This document shows, piece after piece, positions 1 to 12,300 of a DNA stretch of 64,000 bases. The stretch is from positions 744,001 through 808,000 of the forward strand of contig NC_040013.1 of NCBI RefSeq assembly GCF_000972845.2, given 5' to 3'. Position numbers and translations under genes: made by a program. The notes under the pieces are model-generated. The model worked only from the letters and a program-made list of their open reading frames with translations, was not told the DNA's origin and did no database searches. Each line of letters opens with the position of its first letter. The first letter of the stretch is position 1. The DNA is from Larimichthys crocea. Its lineage: Eukaryota > Chordata > Actinopteri > Sciaenidae.

Positions 1-2400
1 GTCAGCTGCAGGTCAGAGCTGTAACTGCAGCTGTGCTCTGTCTGTGTGTGAGAGACTGCTGAGAGACACAGAAAATCTCTAAATGAAGCCCCTCCAACTA
101 GTGGACACTAATGCCAAACGGTAGGTGGTATCAAAAAGCCCAAATGACCGTGAGCATCCTCATCTTGTCGACCATGTGAATGCTGAATTTCAGTGTGTGA
201 AGTTAAAAAATGTGACCTGGGGAGAGAGAGAAAGAACAGGTGCCCCGTGCTCCTTTGGGAAATTTCTCCTCTCCAGTTTACATGGGAGTAGATGGGGCTG
301 TCGGTGGGTGATCCTGGAGCATCAGTGCGTCTCTCGCCAAAACTATAAGTCTGACAGCTTCAGCAGTGATATCGCTGCGTAGCCCACGAATTTTCCTACG
401 TTTCTATGTAGAAATTATTTCTGTAGAGTGACATTTGTGGCCACGAGAGCCGTTTGCAAATGTATTTTTTGACAAATGTTTCTCTCCCTCTCCACTCTAG
501 CTCTGGAACATTCTATCAATACACCCATTGTGAATTCTGGCGTGGTTTTTGGTGATTTTTGGCAAAACCGTTTGGTGAAACTCTGAGAAAAGTCACAGCT
601 CACCATTCCCGTCTGAGCCGGTCGTTTTGATACCTTTATTGTGTACGTGCGACCAAAACATGTGGGAGGAGTCACGCTGAAATTCCTGTAATACGTCAGA
701 ATAATCAGTATGGACAGTGAACAGGCCTGCAGACACTCTAATACATCGCTGACCTTTAAGTGAATACTTTAATTAGAAATGTCAAATTAAACAGAATGCA
801 TTCATATTGCTTTTTTTTTTGCACTTTATCTAAACTTTTCTTTTGTTTCTGCAGGTCCTTGTCATCAGACAGACAGTTCACCACTTTGATGCCCATAGAC
901 CAGCAGTGTCCAAACCTCTTTTAAAGATGATCAGATTTTATTTTATTTATTTATTTTACTATATTTTATTTTTTGTGAAAATGCTCAGGGGGCAAGCTGA
1001 TACAAATCTGAACCTCATGTTCATTTTAAACATGACTTATTATGAGTAATGCAAAGTTAATTTTAAAACATATCACTCTTGCTTTTCTTGTTTAAGAATT
1101 CACTAAGCGTGTTTCTGATGGTAGCATTAAGATCAACTCTGAATCAGAGAACACTTCTCTTCAGATCTGACACTGTCATCATGAATGTAGCTCAGATTCA
1201 GATCTTACTCTGCTGACAGTGTTGTTCTGCATCAGGGTGTGTAAATATTCTTTAACTTTAAATCTTTGAGATGAAATGTATTTTTACACGTTTAAAGAAA
1301 AGTTTTTAGAACACTGACAATCCTGAATGTGCTTTCAGTCTCATTGATGCTGGTTCTTCATGTCACAGTCAGCCGTTTGTGTCTTATTATTCTTTAACTT
1401 TGCATAGCTGATGATAATAATATATAATGTTAATGAGTGGATTTGTTTTATGTTACGCTCTCCGCACCCTGGACTGGTGTAGAACCATCTCCTTTTATTA
1501 AATCAATAAATATCTTTGTTTAAACTGTAAACATCTGTTTTTTATGATACTTCCTCTTACCCCTTAGTCAGCATATTTTGGATTTTGGAGGTTTGTTTTT
1601 GTTTTTTTCTTTTCTGAATTTTAAGTCAAATGCATGTTCAGGTATGAAGAAACAGACGACACGTCAAAGACAATTCTCTCTCTCTCTCTCCAATAACACC
1701 GGGATAACAGCATAATTCATATGAAATCTCGAGGAAGGAAAAGCAGAGTAAAACTTCACTGTGAGGAGTTTATAGATCCACCAATCAGCGTCAGCACGGC
1801 ATGACGTCACGTCTCAGGCATCAGATCATACTTTGTTTGATTTGTTATCTCGAGATTTAATTATGTTTCTATGATTTAATTAATTATGATCTGTTTAACT
1901 CTTTTTAAACTTTTTTACTTTATTTATTTGGAAGTTTTAAATTTATGGTATATCTTTGATTTTTATATTATTTTTGTTGATAATTTATTTATTTTTATTT
2001 TATCTTATTAGTTTTCTTCATTAACCTCCTGAGACCTGAGCTTTTTTTTTCGGTGTGCATTTTTAATTCCTCATAAAAACGAAGCATTGTCTTCGGCACA
2101 GGAAGTGTCCCTGAATGAGGACAACATCAGAATCTAATGTATCGGGTTTTATCAGGTGTGCACTTACAAGGAATGTGACTATGCGCAGAATAAACATGAA
2201 GTAAAATATATATGAAAAATACAGGAAGATAAAAAAACAAGTATTAAACTATAAACAATATAAATATATATACACACAATATCTAATAAAAACGAAGAAG
2301 CTGAGGAGCAGATGGGTCTAAGTTGAGCAACATAAAGTATTATGGTGGAGGTTTATTTTTAGTATTTTAATCCAAAATAAAAATAAAAATAAAAATCTGT
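1..2400. other. No recognised gene; AT-rich flank with one poly(A)-like signal
   Basis: I recognise no coding exon here. A pyrimidine tract and AG at about 842-854 followed by non-coding sequence, then AATAAA at 1505-1510, would fit the terminal 3' UTR exon of an unidentified plus-strand gene entering from the left, but no protein supports this. Around 1670-1690 there is a short CT repeat. From about 2025 the sequence TTAA followed by CCTCCTGAGACC resembles the end of a fish repeat that targets TTAA, but I cannot delimit it. Confidence 0.3.
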
Positions 2401-2404
2401 GACC

Positions 2405-2533
2405 TGTAGTTACATCTCTGTCCAGCAGGGGCGGTGACGTCACTCACCAGCTACAATAAAAGCTGAAGCGAAGAAGAAGCAGCGGTAAAGTCACCTCTGT
2501 TAGCCGTTAGCTGTTAGCCTGCTGTGATTAACG
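2405..2533 (+). promoter_or_regulatory. Likely atp5me promoter and 5' UTR with a CRE-like site
   Basis: The 130 bases before the atp5me start codon contain a full palindromic TGACGTCA (CRE/ATF-like site) at 2435-2442 in a GC-richer context. This is followed by a GAAG-rich stretch and TTAGC repeats typical of fish 5' UTRs. No convincing TATA box is seen at the expected distance, as expected for a housekeeping mitochondrial gene. The transcription start is not determinable by eye. Confidence 0.5.
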
Positions 2534-3834
2534 ATGGCGCCTCCGGTGGCTGTGTCTCCCCTCATCAAGGTTTGTGTCTCCTCATCAAGGTTTGTGTCTC
2601 CTCATCAAGGTTTGTGTCTCCTCATCAAGGTTTGTGTCTCCTCATCAAGGTTTGTGTCGGGCGACAGTTTCTTTGTTTGACGGTGAAGTGACGCGGTTTG
2701 TTTTCAGAGCGCGAGCTCCTGCTAACCGTTAGCTCGGAGGCTAACAGCTGAGGCTAGTAGAGCGAGGTCAAGAGAACTACAACTGTACTAACGAACTACA
2801 ACTATACTAACGAACTACAACTGTACTAACGAACTACAACTGTACTAACGAACTACAACTGTACTAACGAACTACAACTGTACTGACGAACTACAACTAC
2901 ACTGACGAACTGCAACTATACTAACGAACTACAACTTTACTAACGAACTACAACTGCACTGACGAGCTACAACTGCACTGACGAACTACAACTGCACTAA
3001 CGAACTACAACTGCATTGACGAACTACAACTACACTAACGAACTACAACTGTACTGACGAACTGCAACTTTACTAACGAACTACAACTGTACTGATGAAC
3101 TACAACTACATTGACGAACTGCAACTATACTAACGAACTACAACTGTACTGACGAACTACAACTACATTGACGAACTACAGCTACACTGACGGACTACAA
3201 CTGTACTGACGGACTACAACTGTACTGACGAATGTGTGTCAATAAACAGCCGAAGCAGCAGGTTCGAGGTGGAGCACAGGTCTTGACCTGTGTGTCAGCA
3301 GTTGCAGTGCATTGTGGGATTTGTAGTATGAGTGGTGGGAGTGCGTTTTACCGCCGGGTCATTAATAAAATTATCCGGCCACAAGAAAAAACATGGAGAT
3401 CCTCTCCGCTCTGTATGGACGTCTTGATGTGATGTCACTTCCTGTCTCCTGCAGCGCTGATGAGTCTTTGTTTCCGCAGACGGCGAGATATTCTGCTCTG
3501 ATCGCCGGCATCATCTACGGCAAAAGGAGATATGGTGAGTTCTTATCAGCCGAGTACTGAGGACTCGTACAAGGCCTTGAAAGTCCTTGAAAAGAGGTTC
3601 AATGTTTTTGATTTTCTCAGATCACCTGAAGCCGATTGCAGCTGAGGAGAGGAGGATCGAGGAGGAGGAGAAGAAGGTTCGTGAAGAGCAGGAGCGCATC
3701 GCCAAGCAGCTGGCAGAAGGTCGGCCTCGTCATCGTGCATCAGTCTGAGATGTTCTTCATCTTCATCATCGTCTTCTCTGATTAACGTGTTTGTCTCTGT
3801 CCTCGCAGCGAGTGAAGACACCATCCTGAAGTAG
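2534..3834 (+). CDS. atp5me: ATP synthase membrane subunit e, 4 coding exons
   Basis: This gene encodes subunit e of mitochondrial F1Fo ATP synthase, a small inner-membrane protein that helps ATP synthase dimerise. Exons: 2534-2569, 3480-3534, 3621-3719 and 3809-3834, giving 71 residues including the start, against 69 in human. The N-terminus MAPPVAVSPLIK matches the conserved MxPPVxVSPLIK start. Exon 2 encodes the single membrane segment (ARYSALIAGIIYG), with a GxxxG motif at residues 22-26 known to matter for dimer contacts. Exon 3 encodes the charged matrix helix (AAEERRIEEEE), and the protein ends SEDTILK, like human DSILK. All introns are GT..AG and the phases agree. The exon 1 donor lies inside a 20-bp tandem repeat that copies the donor five times, which is odd. 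The human orthologue lies near IDUA, as here. Confidence 0.93.
2561..2658 (+). repeat. 20-bp tandem repeat (about 5 copies) spanning the atp5me exon 1 splice donor
   Basis: The unit CTCATCAAGGTTTGTGTCTC is repeated head to tail at 2561, 2581, 2601, 2621 and 2641, the last copy ending in TGTC. Each copy contains the end of coding exon 1 (CTC ATC AAG) and the start of intron 1 (GTTTGT), so five identical candidate donors exist at 2570, 2590, 2610, 2630 and 2650. Confidence 0.95.
2775..3233 (+). repeat. 19-bp minisatellite in atp5me intron 1 (about 24 copies)
   Basis: A degenerate tandem array of AACTACAACTGTACTAACG. Copies vary mainly at three positions (TGTACT, TACACT, TGCACT, TATACT; AACG versus GACG). 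It lies entirely within atp5me intron 1, just downstream of the donor repeat. Confidence 0.93.
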
Positions 3835-4075
3835 AGCTGAAGCTGTTGAACATCTCCAACCTCACCTCCTTTTTTCTGGACTGACCATGACACGGCGGCT
3901 CAAACACTCCCGGACACTGTTACCTCGAAGAACCCACAAAGAACCCGACCACGCGCTGCTTTCATGTTTGAAACGAGGCTCTTGAACGCAGCGTTGTTAG
4001 TCACTCGTAAGTTATTCAGTTGATGTTTGTAAAGAAGTGATTCCATAAAAAGTAAAGATCACGACCGTCGTCGTC
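3835..4075 (+). terminator. atp5me 3' UTR and polyadenylation region
   Basis: Sequence after the TAG at 3832-3834. No perfect AATAAA is present; ATAAAA around 4037 followed by a GT-rich stretch (GTCGTCGTCTTTGTGTTTG) is the best candidate for the cleavage and polyadenylation site. Confidence 0.35.
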
Positions 4076-6950
4076 TTTGTGTTTGTTCACCCTCACACTC
4101 AAACATTCAAACGGTGATGAAACGTTTCATTTGTATTTATTTATATCAGTGTTTAAAGCTGACAGCACGTCCTCAAAGAGTCTGAATGACTGATGGACGC
4201 TTCACTTCTGCCGAACTTTGCTGTTTCTGTTTAAAACTATGGATATCAGTGATGCACGGGCTGATACAAATTGAGCGGGTGGTCACGAGTCACCAAACAA
4301 TATTTTTAATATTCGGTGCCGAGTAAAGTTTTGTAATTTATGTAGTAGACATAGTTTTCTGCACACAGACTTTATCTGCTGAATAACTGGCACGAAGATG
4401 CCACGAGCTCTACAGGAGGTAGAGAAAGTACAGACTACTTTTTAAAATGTGGGTCAGGAAGCGTTGTCGTCGTTTTCTGTTCAAAGACAGACGTTCCCTT
4501 TTAAACTAGTTTCATGTGAAAACTTGTAAACGTGACGGTTTGTGTTGACGGTGCTGACGAGTTCAGTTCATTTAACCTTCTGGTTACCCTTCAAAATAAT
4601 TACGTTAAATACCCTTCGACACATAAATGTGTGCATGAACATATCAAGCTATAAAAGTCTTCTAAATTAATATTTTTTTGAATTTTTTTTAAATATTTGT
4701 TTAGACCAGCATCAGTCCTAATCATACGTATCAAATATTCATGACTTTCTTTTATTTTTAAAATGACGAATAATTTTTTGTTTCATTTGTAGAAATGTTC
4801 AGTTTGTGTCGGAGCCGTGTATATTATTTGTAGAAATGTTCAGTTTGTGTCGGAGCCGTGTATATTTTGATTTGACCACTGGGGGGAGCCTTTGTGTCAC
4901 TGCCTGCAGATGGCTCCATGTATGAACTGTTTAGTTTACTGTTTATCCACAAGAACTCCCAGCATGCACCACAAAGTCCTCATGTGTAACTATAACCAGT
5001 ATTCATGTGCAACCTTTCAATAAACAGAGAAACCCAAGACATGATGACTTCAGGTGAACGTGGATTCATTTATCCACACAGTAACTTCCTTCTCAGGTTA
5101 CTGAGTTTAAAATCTCTTAGAACTGATGACACGTCTCTCCCCTGCATGTCAGCGCACGTGGATTCTTCTTTAACACACTCAGGTCTCAGGTTCACCTGTA
5201 AGTCACCTGTGCTGGCAGCCTTCCCTTCTTCTACCTCCAGGTGTGAAACAAGCAGCTCAATAAGTCGCCTCCTCTGGAAAGAGGCTCGTGTCAGAAACGG
5301 TCTCCATGCCCCGTGCGGTCCTTCTGCATATATATAACGGAGTGCAGAGACGGTCTCAACACGATTTACACGTGACAGAAGCAGAGACTGAGTTCAGGAC
5401 GTTCAGTCATTCACAGATTAACCACAGCTCAGACAGTAGTTAGTTAGTGAAGTATAGAAACCTTCTTAAACATCAGACTCAAGGACTTTCCAGGCCCAAT
5501 TCCCTCAAATTCAAGGACCCAACATGCCACAGTTTGCTACACTGATCAAGTGAATTAAGTAGTGAAGTTTCATTTTCTGTTCTTGCACAAAATAAATTGA
5601 AAAACTTGAAGCGATCTGAACTAAACATCTGAATTCTGCAGGAGATGAATCAAACGTCAGGCTGGAGCATCTCAAGCTAAACCTTCAAACCCTGAAATCA
5701 ATGATGTTAAACAGAGATCTTCATCAGGCCTTACCTAACGTCCTCAGGACAGCTGAGGTTATTATTACAACAACTACAATGTTGGTCTGACTGGAAATAG
5801 CAGCTGAACTCACCGTCATGCTGCTTTTCTTTAATTAGCTCCCAGGAGCTCCAGAAATAAACTTCAGGAGACACGAGGACTCGGATTACAGTGATCTTCA
5901 GTGAACAGACAAAGACAAAGAGGAATTTAAAATCTACAGAAAGGAAAACAACAGGAAACACAGGTTATGTAATAGATTACCTTGTAGTGAGTTCATCACA
6001 GGCCTGTTGACGTCTGAACTCTGGATTTCTGGTGCAGAAGTGAAGAAAACTTCCTTCAGCTGTTTCCTGTTCAGGCGACAGAATGTTACTTAACCGAGCT
6101 GACATAACATGACTCCATCACCACCAACAAATACACTTTACTTCATTTTTACATCAAACCTTCTTAAACATCAAATTCAAGGAATTTTTTAAAGGATTTC
6201 AAGGACCTGTGGGAACCATGAAAATGTTACAAATTTGATGGTTGGAAATATTTTATCAAAAAATGACAAACACCTGAGAGAAGATTCGATTCTTTCAGAC
6301 TTTACATCTAAAGACTTCTTTATGTTTTCACTTTGAGATTTTCATGAAATCCAAAAAATAATTAGAGATTATTTTTTATGTCTCTTGTTTCCAGGTTAGT
6401 TCTTTATGAAATCCCCAAAATAATACAAGTAGGATGGTTTATTTTTGTCAAATGTTATCAAGTTAATTAAGTTTAAAAATAATGTGTCTACACCTTCTTA
6501 AACATCAAATTCAATGACTTTTAAAAACAGATTTCCAGGCCCAATTCCCTGAAATTCAAGGACCAAACAAGCCATAGTTTGATCAAGGGTTGATTAATCA
6601 GAATATTTATAATAAGGACTAAAAATCAGAGCTTCAGTTTTTGCACCGAATATATAAATTCAAGCACTTTCAAAAACCCATATGAATATTTTTAGAAGAC
6701 TTTCAAGGCCTTGATTTTCCTCCCTGCTTAGATTCACAGACGTTTAAGGATTTCAAGCACCGGTGGGATGACAAACTTTACTGGCCCGTCATGAACGTTA
6801 CAGTTTGATGATAAATGTTCAATTCGTTCAGACGTTTATCGTCTTAAAGTTTTTCATTCTTCGTTTCTTCTCTGCAGGTTTTCATGAAACCTAAAATAAA
6901 CGTGTGTTCTCGTGTAAACAACCTTCGTCGTGGACGTGTGACTCAAGGCT
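4076..6950. other. Intergenic, with a 41-bp tandem duplication and dispersed repeat pieces
   Basis: No gene recognised between atp5me and rbp4l. At about 4787-4868 a 41-bp segment (core TGTAGAAATGTTCAGTTTG) is duplicated in tandem. A recurrent phrase of the type CTTCTTAAACATCA..TTCAAGGA..TTTCCAGG appears around 5460, 6160 and 6490, so part of the interval is built from a dispersed fish repeat. A TATA-like ATATATATAAC at about 5328-5338 is followed by unrecognised sequence; I see no ORF or splice structure to support a gene there. Confidence 0.4.
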
Positions 6951-7090
6951 CAGGCCACCTCACCACCCCGCCCTAACACCCACCTGACCCCGGGGGCATC
7001 TGCCGTTATGTATCCCGTTAAAGAGTCCTGCAAACAATTACATAATTACAAACACTTGCTGAATGCGAGGGTTCATCAGCTTACAGCGGG

Positions 7091-7210
7091 GGATTTTGTT
7101 AATTGGATTATCTGTAGATTTAAACTCTGCATTTAGGTTCAAGAAGTGGAAATAATCAGAGGCTGTCTGTGCATCGGGTATAAAAAGCTCACACGCCGTC
7201 TCTCGACACA
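7091..7210 (+). promoter_or_regulatory. rbp4l promoter: TATA box and OTX/CRX-like sites
   Basis: TATAAAAA at 7179-7186 is placed about 25-30 bases before a plausible start of a non-coding first exon (to about 7266, donor GTAAGA). Upstream, GGATTA at 7105-7110 (reverse complement TAATCC) and GGATTTTG at 7091 are matches or near matches to homeodomain OTX/CRX sites that drive photoreceptor genes. This agrees with purpurin being photoreceptor-expressed. Binding is inferred from motif only. Confidence 0.6.
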
Positions 7211-7363
7211 CAACAACAACCAGCACTCTGCACCGAAGACTTCCTGTGGCTTCATCCTGCACTCGAGGTAAGACGACGACGCCGCTTTGACGAGAACAAA
7301 CATTTCTGTAGCCAGAATCTGTCGTGCTGCTTGATTTTCTTGTTTTTTTTTTTGTTGCCTAGA

Positions 7364-8831
7364 ATGGACTCCCAAATGTTCGCCCTGGTGCTGCTGGTTC
7401 TGGCCTGTGTGGAGCAGAGCCTGGCCTCCTGTATGGTGGACAGCTTCACCGTCAAAGAGGACTTCGACCCCAAAAGAGTGAGTGCAGAAAAGACCTGAAC
7501 CAAAACTGTCTTTACCATCAAATAGTTCATTCATTTTATACCCACAGCAACCAATCAGATTAACTTTGATTCTTTATTTTGATCGATAATTTCCAAAGTC
7601 AGGGATCAACAGACGATTATCTCACTAAACGATGCAAACAAATACGTGACGACGAGCGTTTCATTTGAAATATTGAAATATTTGTGGTTTACAAGAGAGA
7701 TTGTGTCGATTAAATCTCCAAATCGTGATAAAAATCAAGGTGGTTAATTAAATTCAAGCATATTTCAAACCTTAAACAGATAATGGTGAGTTTGAACCCC
7801 TGATAAATGAGTAGACAGATGGTGGAATTCAGAAAACAACTAATATTAACTTTAAGTAAGACAGTAAAACGAGTATATATGTTTAGGGCAGCTAAGTAAG
7901 TAAGAAAACGATCTACATCTCTCCAATAAACCAGAACATCGTCAGCGTACAGGGAAACACAGTGTTCATATCTGGTTGTAGCACTCACAGTTAAAGTGCA
8001 TGTTTATATTTGATCAGTAGAAATTAAACTCGCCTTTGTTTGTTTCTTCTGACAGTATTCAGGAAAGTGGTACGCTCTGCAGAAGAAGGATCCCGAGGGT
8101 TTGTTCCTGCAGGACAACATCTCTGCTGAGTACACTGTTGGAGACGACGGTGCCATGGTTGCTTCCTCCAGAGGCAGAGTCACTCTTTTCGGGTGAGTGT
8201 TCGAGGTGCCTACAAACTGTTCCTGTAAATAAAGATTTACATTCCTGCTCACCAATTTTTTACTGGACCTTCAGGTTCTGGGTTGTCTGTGCCGACATGG
8301 CAGCTCAGTACTCAGTCCCTGACCCCGGCACCCCCGGCAAGATGTTCATGAACTACCAGGGACTGGCCAGCTACCTGTCCAGCGGCGGTAAGCTTCCTCA
8401 CCTGTCCACGCCCACAGTCTCTCAGCGTCTTTCCCACAAAGACTAACTTCTCTGGTTCTCTGCTCCTCCAGGTGACAACTACTGGATCATTGACACAGAC
8501 TACGACAACTACGCCATCACCTACGCCTGCCGCACCATGAAGGAGGACGGAAGCTGCGAGGACGGTTACGCCCTGGTCTTCTCACGCAACCCCCGTGGCT
8601 TCGCCCCCGCCATCCAGAGAGCCGTCCGCCAGAAACAGGAGGAAATCTGCATGGCAGGAGAGTTCCAGCCTGTGCTGCAGTCCGGTATGTGTCTCATTCA
8701 GACGGACGCTGGATTTAGTCGCCAGAGACTCAAACATAGAAGCTACATAAGATGTGTAAATGTTGGATCGACGTTTAAACTCCTAACACGTGTTCCTCTT
8801 CCTTCTCTATTTTTAAACAGGAGCTTGCTGA
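7364..8831 (+). CDS. rbp4l: Purpurin, retinol-binding protein 4-like lipocalin, 5 coding exons
   Basis: This is a secreted retinol-binding lipocalin related to plasma RBP4; purpurin is made by photoreceptors. Coding exons: 7364-7477, 8056-8192, 8275-8387, 8472-8684 and 8821-8831, for 195 residues; a non-coding 5' exon lies at about 7205-7266. Residues 1-22 form a signal peptide (hydrophobic LVLLVLAC, cleavage after ..SLAS). Residues 39-44 (YSGKWY) are the lipocalin GxW motif. [17 protein letters not shown] and DTDYDNYA are hallmark RBP4/purpurin blocks. Cysteines are placed as in the three-disulphide family, and the protein ends GAC. The ATG at 7364 is the first in its exon and gives the complete signal peptide. 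The gene is convergent with idua. The main alternative is rbp4 itself, but the sequence fits purpurin better. Confidence 0.9.
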
Positions 8832-9063
8832 ACGTCTCCTGAGCTGGACTTTGTCGAGTCGCCCTCCATCATCGGTAATCGCCAAATGAAGACGGAGCTC
8901 CTCTCAAAAACACAATCGGGAGAATAATCCAATAATCTTAATCTCATCGGATAAATCCAATTCAACAACCCGTGAGAAAATGTGCTTAACACCGCCCAGA
9001 TGAAACTGAAATGTAATACTGATGGGTAACATCTGCACCGTGTAATCATTCTGTACTGGTGGC

Positions 9064-9069
9064 AATAAA
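9064..9069 (+). terminator. rbp4l polyadenylation signal AATAAA
   Basis: A perfect AATAAA, 233 bases after the rbp4l stop, followed by a T/GT-rich stretch (CTTTTTGTTCTTGTGTTTG). It closes the rbp4l transcript about 220 bases short of the idua stop on the opposite strand. Confidence 0.8.
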
Positions 9070-9308
9070 TTTATAAGGAAACTTCTTTTTGTTCTTGTGT
9101 TTGTAAAAAAAAAACAACTGAGAGCAACTTTGTTGTTGATACAACTTTTACTTTTTTACACAAACATAAAACATCCGAGAAAGATCTGAAACATGTCGAG
9201 TATAAAAAATAGAAATGATTCCATTAAACTTGTATGATCAGTTTCTGCCAAGCCTGATCCGAAGTGTTTGAGAACAAAATGAAATGATCCAGTTGTCTTG
9301 AATCCGGC

Positions 9309-12300
9309 CTAGCGTTCCTCTGAGTACCTCTCTGGCAGCGAGTAGGACCCAGGCCTTGCCCAGTAGTCCACAGCCCGAACTCTGTACAGCCCGCCGACCT
9401 CCTGGTCCACTACAGAACACAACGTGGTGTTATCTCCACGGCTGGATGTCATGTCAGATGCAAACAGTTACCAAAATAATTATTACCAGGTGAATAAACA
9501 TGAGAAGTAAAGATGGTGTCCTGAGCGTTGATTCTGCTGAACTCCTTCTGGTCTGTGGAGAACTCCACCTCAAACGTCTTAATGCATCTGCAGATACAAA
9601 CACATCAAGATTGGATCTTATGTCTGAGACGCTCTGCAGTACAGGAAGAAATCATCATGAGCACTTACTTGGAATCAACACAGTGGTCTGACCAGATAAT
9701 CAGGACTTGGCCTTTGGTGATCCCGATGAACCGTAATCCGTTGACCTGAAGTCAGATACAGAGTTCATGATCAGCTCAACATCCATCGAGGACAGACGGT
9801 CTTCAGACGCTCTGATCTCACAGACACATGAACATGAGGAGGTGTTACGGTACCGACCTGGTCTGGCACGGCTTTGGGCCGAGCACAAACATGGACGAGG
9901 AGGACGGAGGGCACGGAGAGTCGGGCTTTCAGAGTCAGCGTGTCCCCTGCAGGAACGTCCCGGGGTCCGTCAACACGGGGGTCCTGAAACAACGACATCA
10001 GTGAATTAAGTTATTGAGCATGCAGACAGCGCTGTCAGCCTCGTGTTGAACCTGATTGGTTGAGGTTTGTCCATGACAGACAACAGATGATAGACGGATG
10101 GTTCATCTGTTTTTTACCTGGACACTCCGGAGGCGTCTGAAATGTTGTGCTGTCGGGTAGTCTGGGCTGCCCATGCTCCGCCACAGCTCGTACGGGTTCG
10201 TCACGTTGTTGTCGATGTAAAACGTGACATACACCAGACCTGCAGAGCAATCAGATGAGAAGATACTTAACGGGACTTGTTGGACGTTCTCCAACAGTGT
10301 TTTGTTGAACGTACCCTTGTGTGCCGCCAATCCTTTCAGTGAGATGTGAACATCATCAGTGCTGGTGGAGGTCCGGTTGTCATCACTGTTGTAGATCAGA
10401 ACCGCTGCCTGCCAGCTGTCTGAGCCGCCCGGTGTGACGGGCTCGTGGCTGCTGGCGAGGACTCCCACCGTGCTGCTGCTGTTGGAGTCCACAACCTGAG
10501 CCAGGACCTGGGTCTCTCCTTAAAGTGGAATCACACGGAGAAGGAAGAGACCTTTAAACCAGAAACAGAACCGAGCTTTGCTGCCACAAGAGGAAACTTT
10601 GAGAGGGCGTCACCTAGCAGAGCCAGCAGGCCCATGACCGTGAGGACCGGCTTCCTGATCAGCTGCACGTGAGGCGGCTGGGTGTTGTTGACCTGGAAGC
10701 GGGCGGTCAGGGTGCGCTGGGTGAACTGGTGAGGGTGGTAGCTGAGGAAGGCGTTGTCGTTGCTCAGCAGGGTGTAGTTGATGGTGCTGTTCGGGTCTGC
10801 CAGCAGCAGATCCTGGTGCTGGTTTATGACCTGTTGGATGGGAACAGAGGGTTTATTCATCTGGATTAACTGGTGAAGTTTCATGGTCACTTCAGGTGAT
10901 TCGTCTCTTCACCTCACCTTCACCACCATCGCAGCGTAGGTCACATCAGCCCTCCACTCCTGAGGCCTGGACCAGCCCACGAGTGGATCGGCCTCGTCGT
11001 TGTACACCGGGAGGCTGCGGAACCGAGGGAAACGCTCCTGGATCTCCTTCACGGTCTGGATCTCCTGCTGGAGGATGGGCAAAGACGATCCACCTCCCTG
11101 AAAGACACAAACAGAAAGTCAGCTTCCAAAATGACGTCAGTCTTACAGTTAATTAAGCTAATGAATATAGTTTTATATAACTGAGACGGCTGCGCTAATT
11201 GGATTTAAAGGAACAGTTCAGCTTATTTGAAGACGGGCTGTATGTCAGCAGATAAGCATGAAGATAAGCTAATGTATCCAATCTCTTGAAAGGGACATGT
11301 CACCTTCTTGTGCAGGGCGATGTAGTCGAGCCGGACCCCCGTCTCTCCGGTGAAGTAGTTGGTGCCGTCGTAGCAGTGCTGCAGCATGGCCCAGCAGTAC
11401 GGTGAGCGTGGGGCGGAGTGACAGGAGTCTCCTGGACCTCCAAACCTCAGGAGACTACTGGCGGCGCGAAGACCCTCTGAACAGGCGTCATAGTAGTTTA
11501 GAAACCCTGAAGACATCAGTCACAAACAAATATATAAAAGAAAGGTCCGTCTTCAGTTCGGTTTCAACATAACTGCAAACTTTTAGTCATTACAGGAATC
11601 TGTTACCATCAATGGCCTCTCAGATATTAAGATTTCTTGTTGAATATTTTGGGGGTTTTGGACTGAAAAGAAAACATTTGAAAGATTTACCCTGAATGGA
11701 CACGGTGACGTTGTCAAAGTCGTGGTTGTTGGGTTCGTTCCAGGTTTCAAAGTTCCACTGAGAAACAGTTCCCAGACCAAACCGGTCTGTAAAATGCAAA
11801 CAGTAAAAGAAAAAAAATCACAACATGAATCCTTTAAACCCACGAGTCTGTTCAAACAACCGTTTCTAAAGAGTTATTCAGACTATTATTATTGACCATG
11901 ATGACAAACGTCTATAGAACTCACCGATGTACCGCTTGGCGATGAGATAAACCAGATTTCTCCACTCGATCACCTGAGACTTGTCCTCGAAGTCCGTGAA
12001 ATAGTTCGAGACGCTGCCCATCAGCTCAAAACCTGAAAACCAGCAGAACCCGTGGAACATCTGAACAACAGATGATCTGACACAACGAGGAAAGCTCTCT
12101 GAAGAAATGTTGAACCAGCTCAACGCAGGAAGAGACGAGAAGACAAATGTCAATCATAAATACCTGGTCGGAGTCCGTTAATCCTCAACAGGTCGATCAG
12201 CTGGTCCAGTTTGGTGAAGTTGTACTGAGGTCGTCCTCCAACATCTCTGCAACAACCAGATCAGACACGTCACAAGAAGTAAGGTGAACTAGTTTCATAG

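Noticed and set aside
415..675. 86-codon minus ORF near the left edge
   Set aside because: No recognisable protein and no splice context; the composition resembles repeat sequence.
8036..8842. Plus-strand ORFs overlapping rbp4l exons in another frame
   Set aside because: They run through splice junctions of rbp4l, and the real frame gives the purpurin protein.
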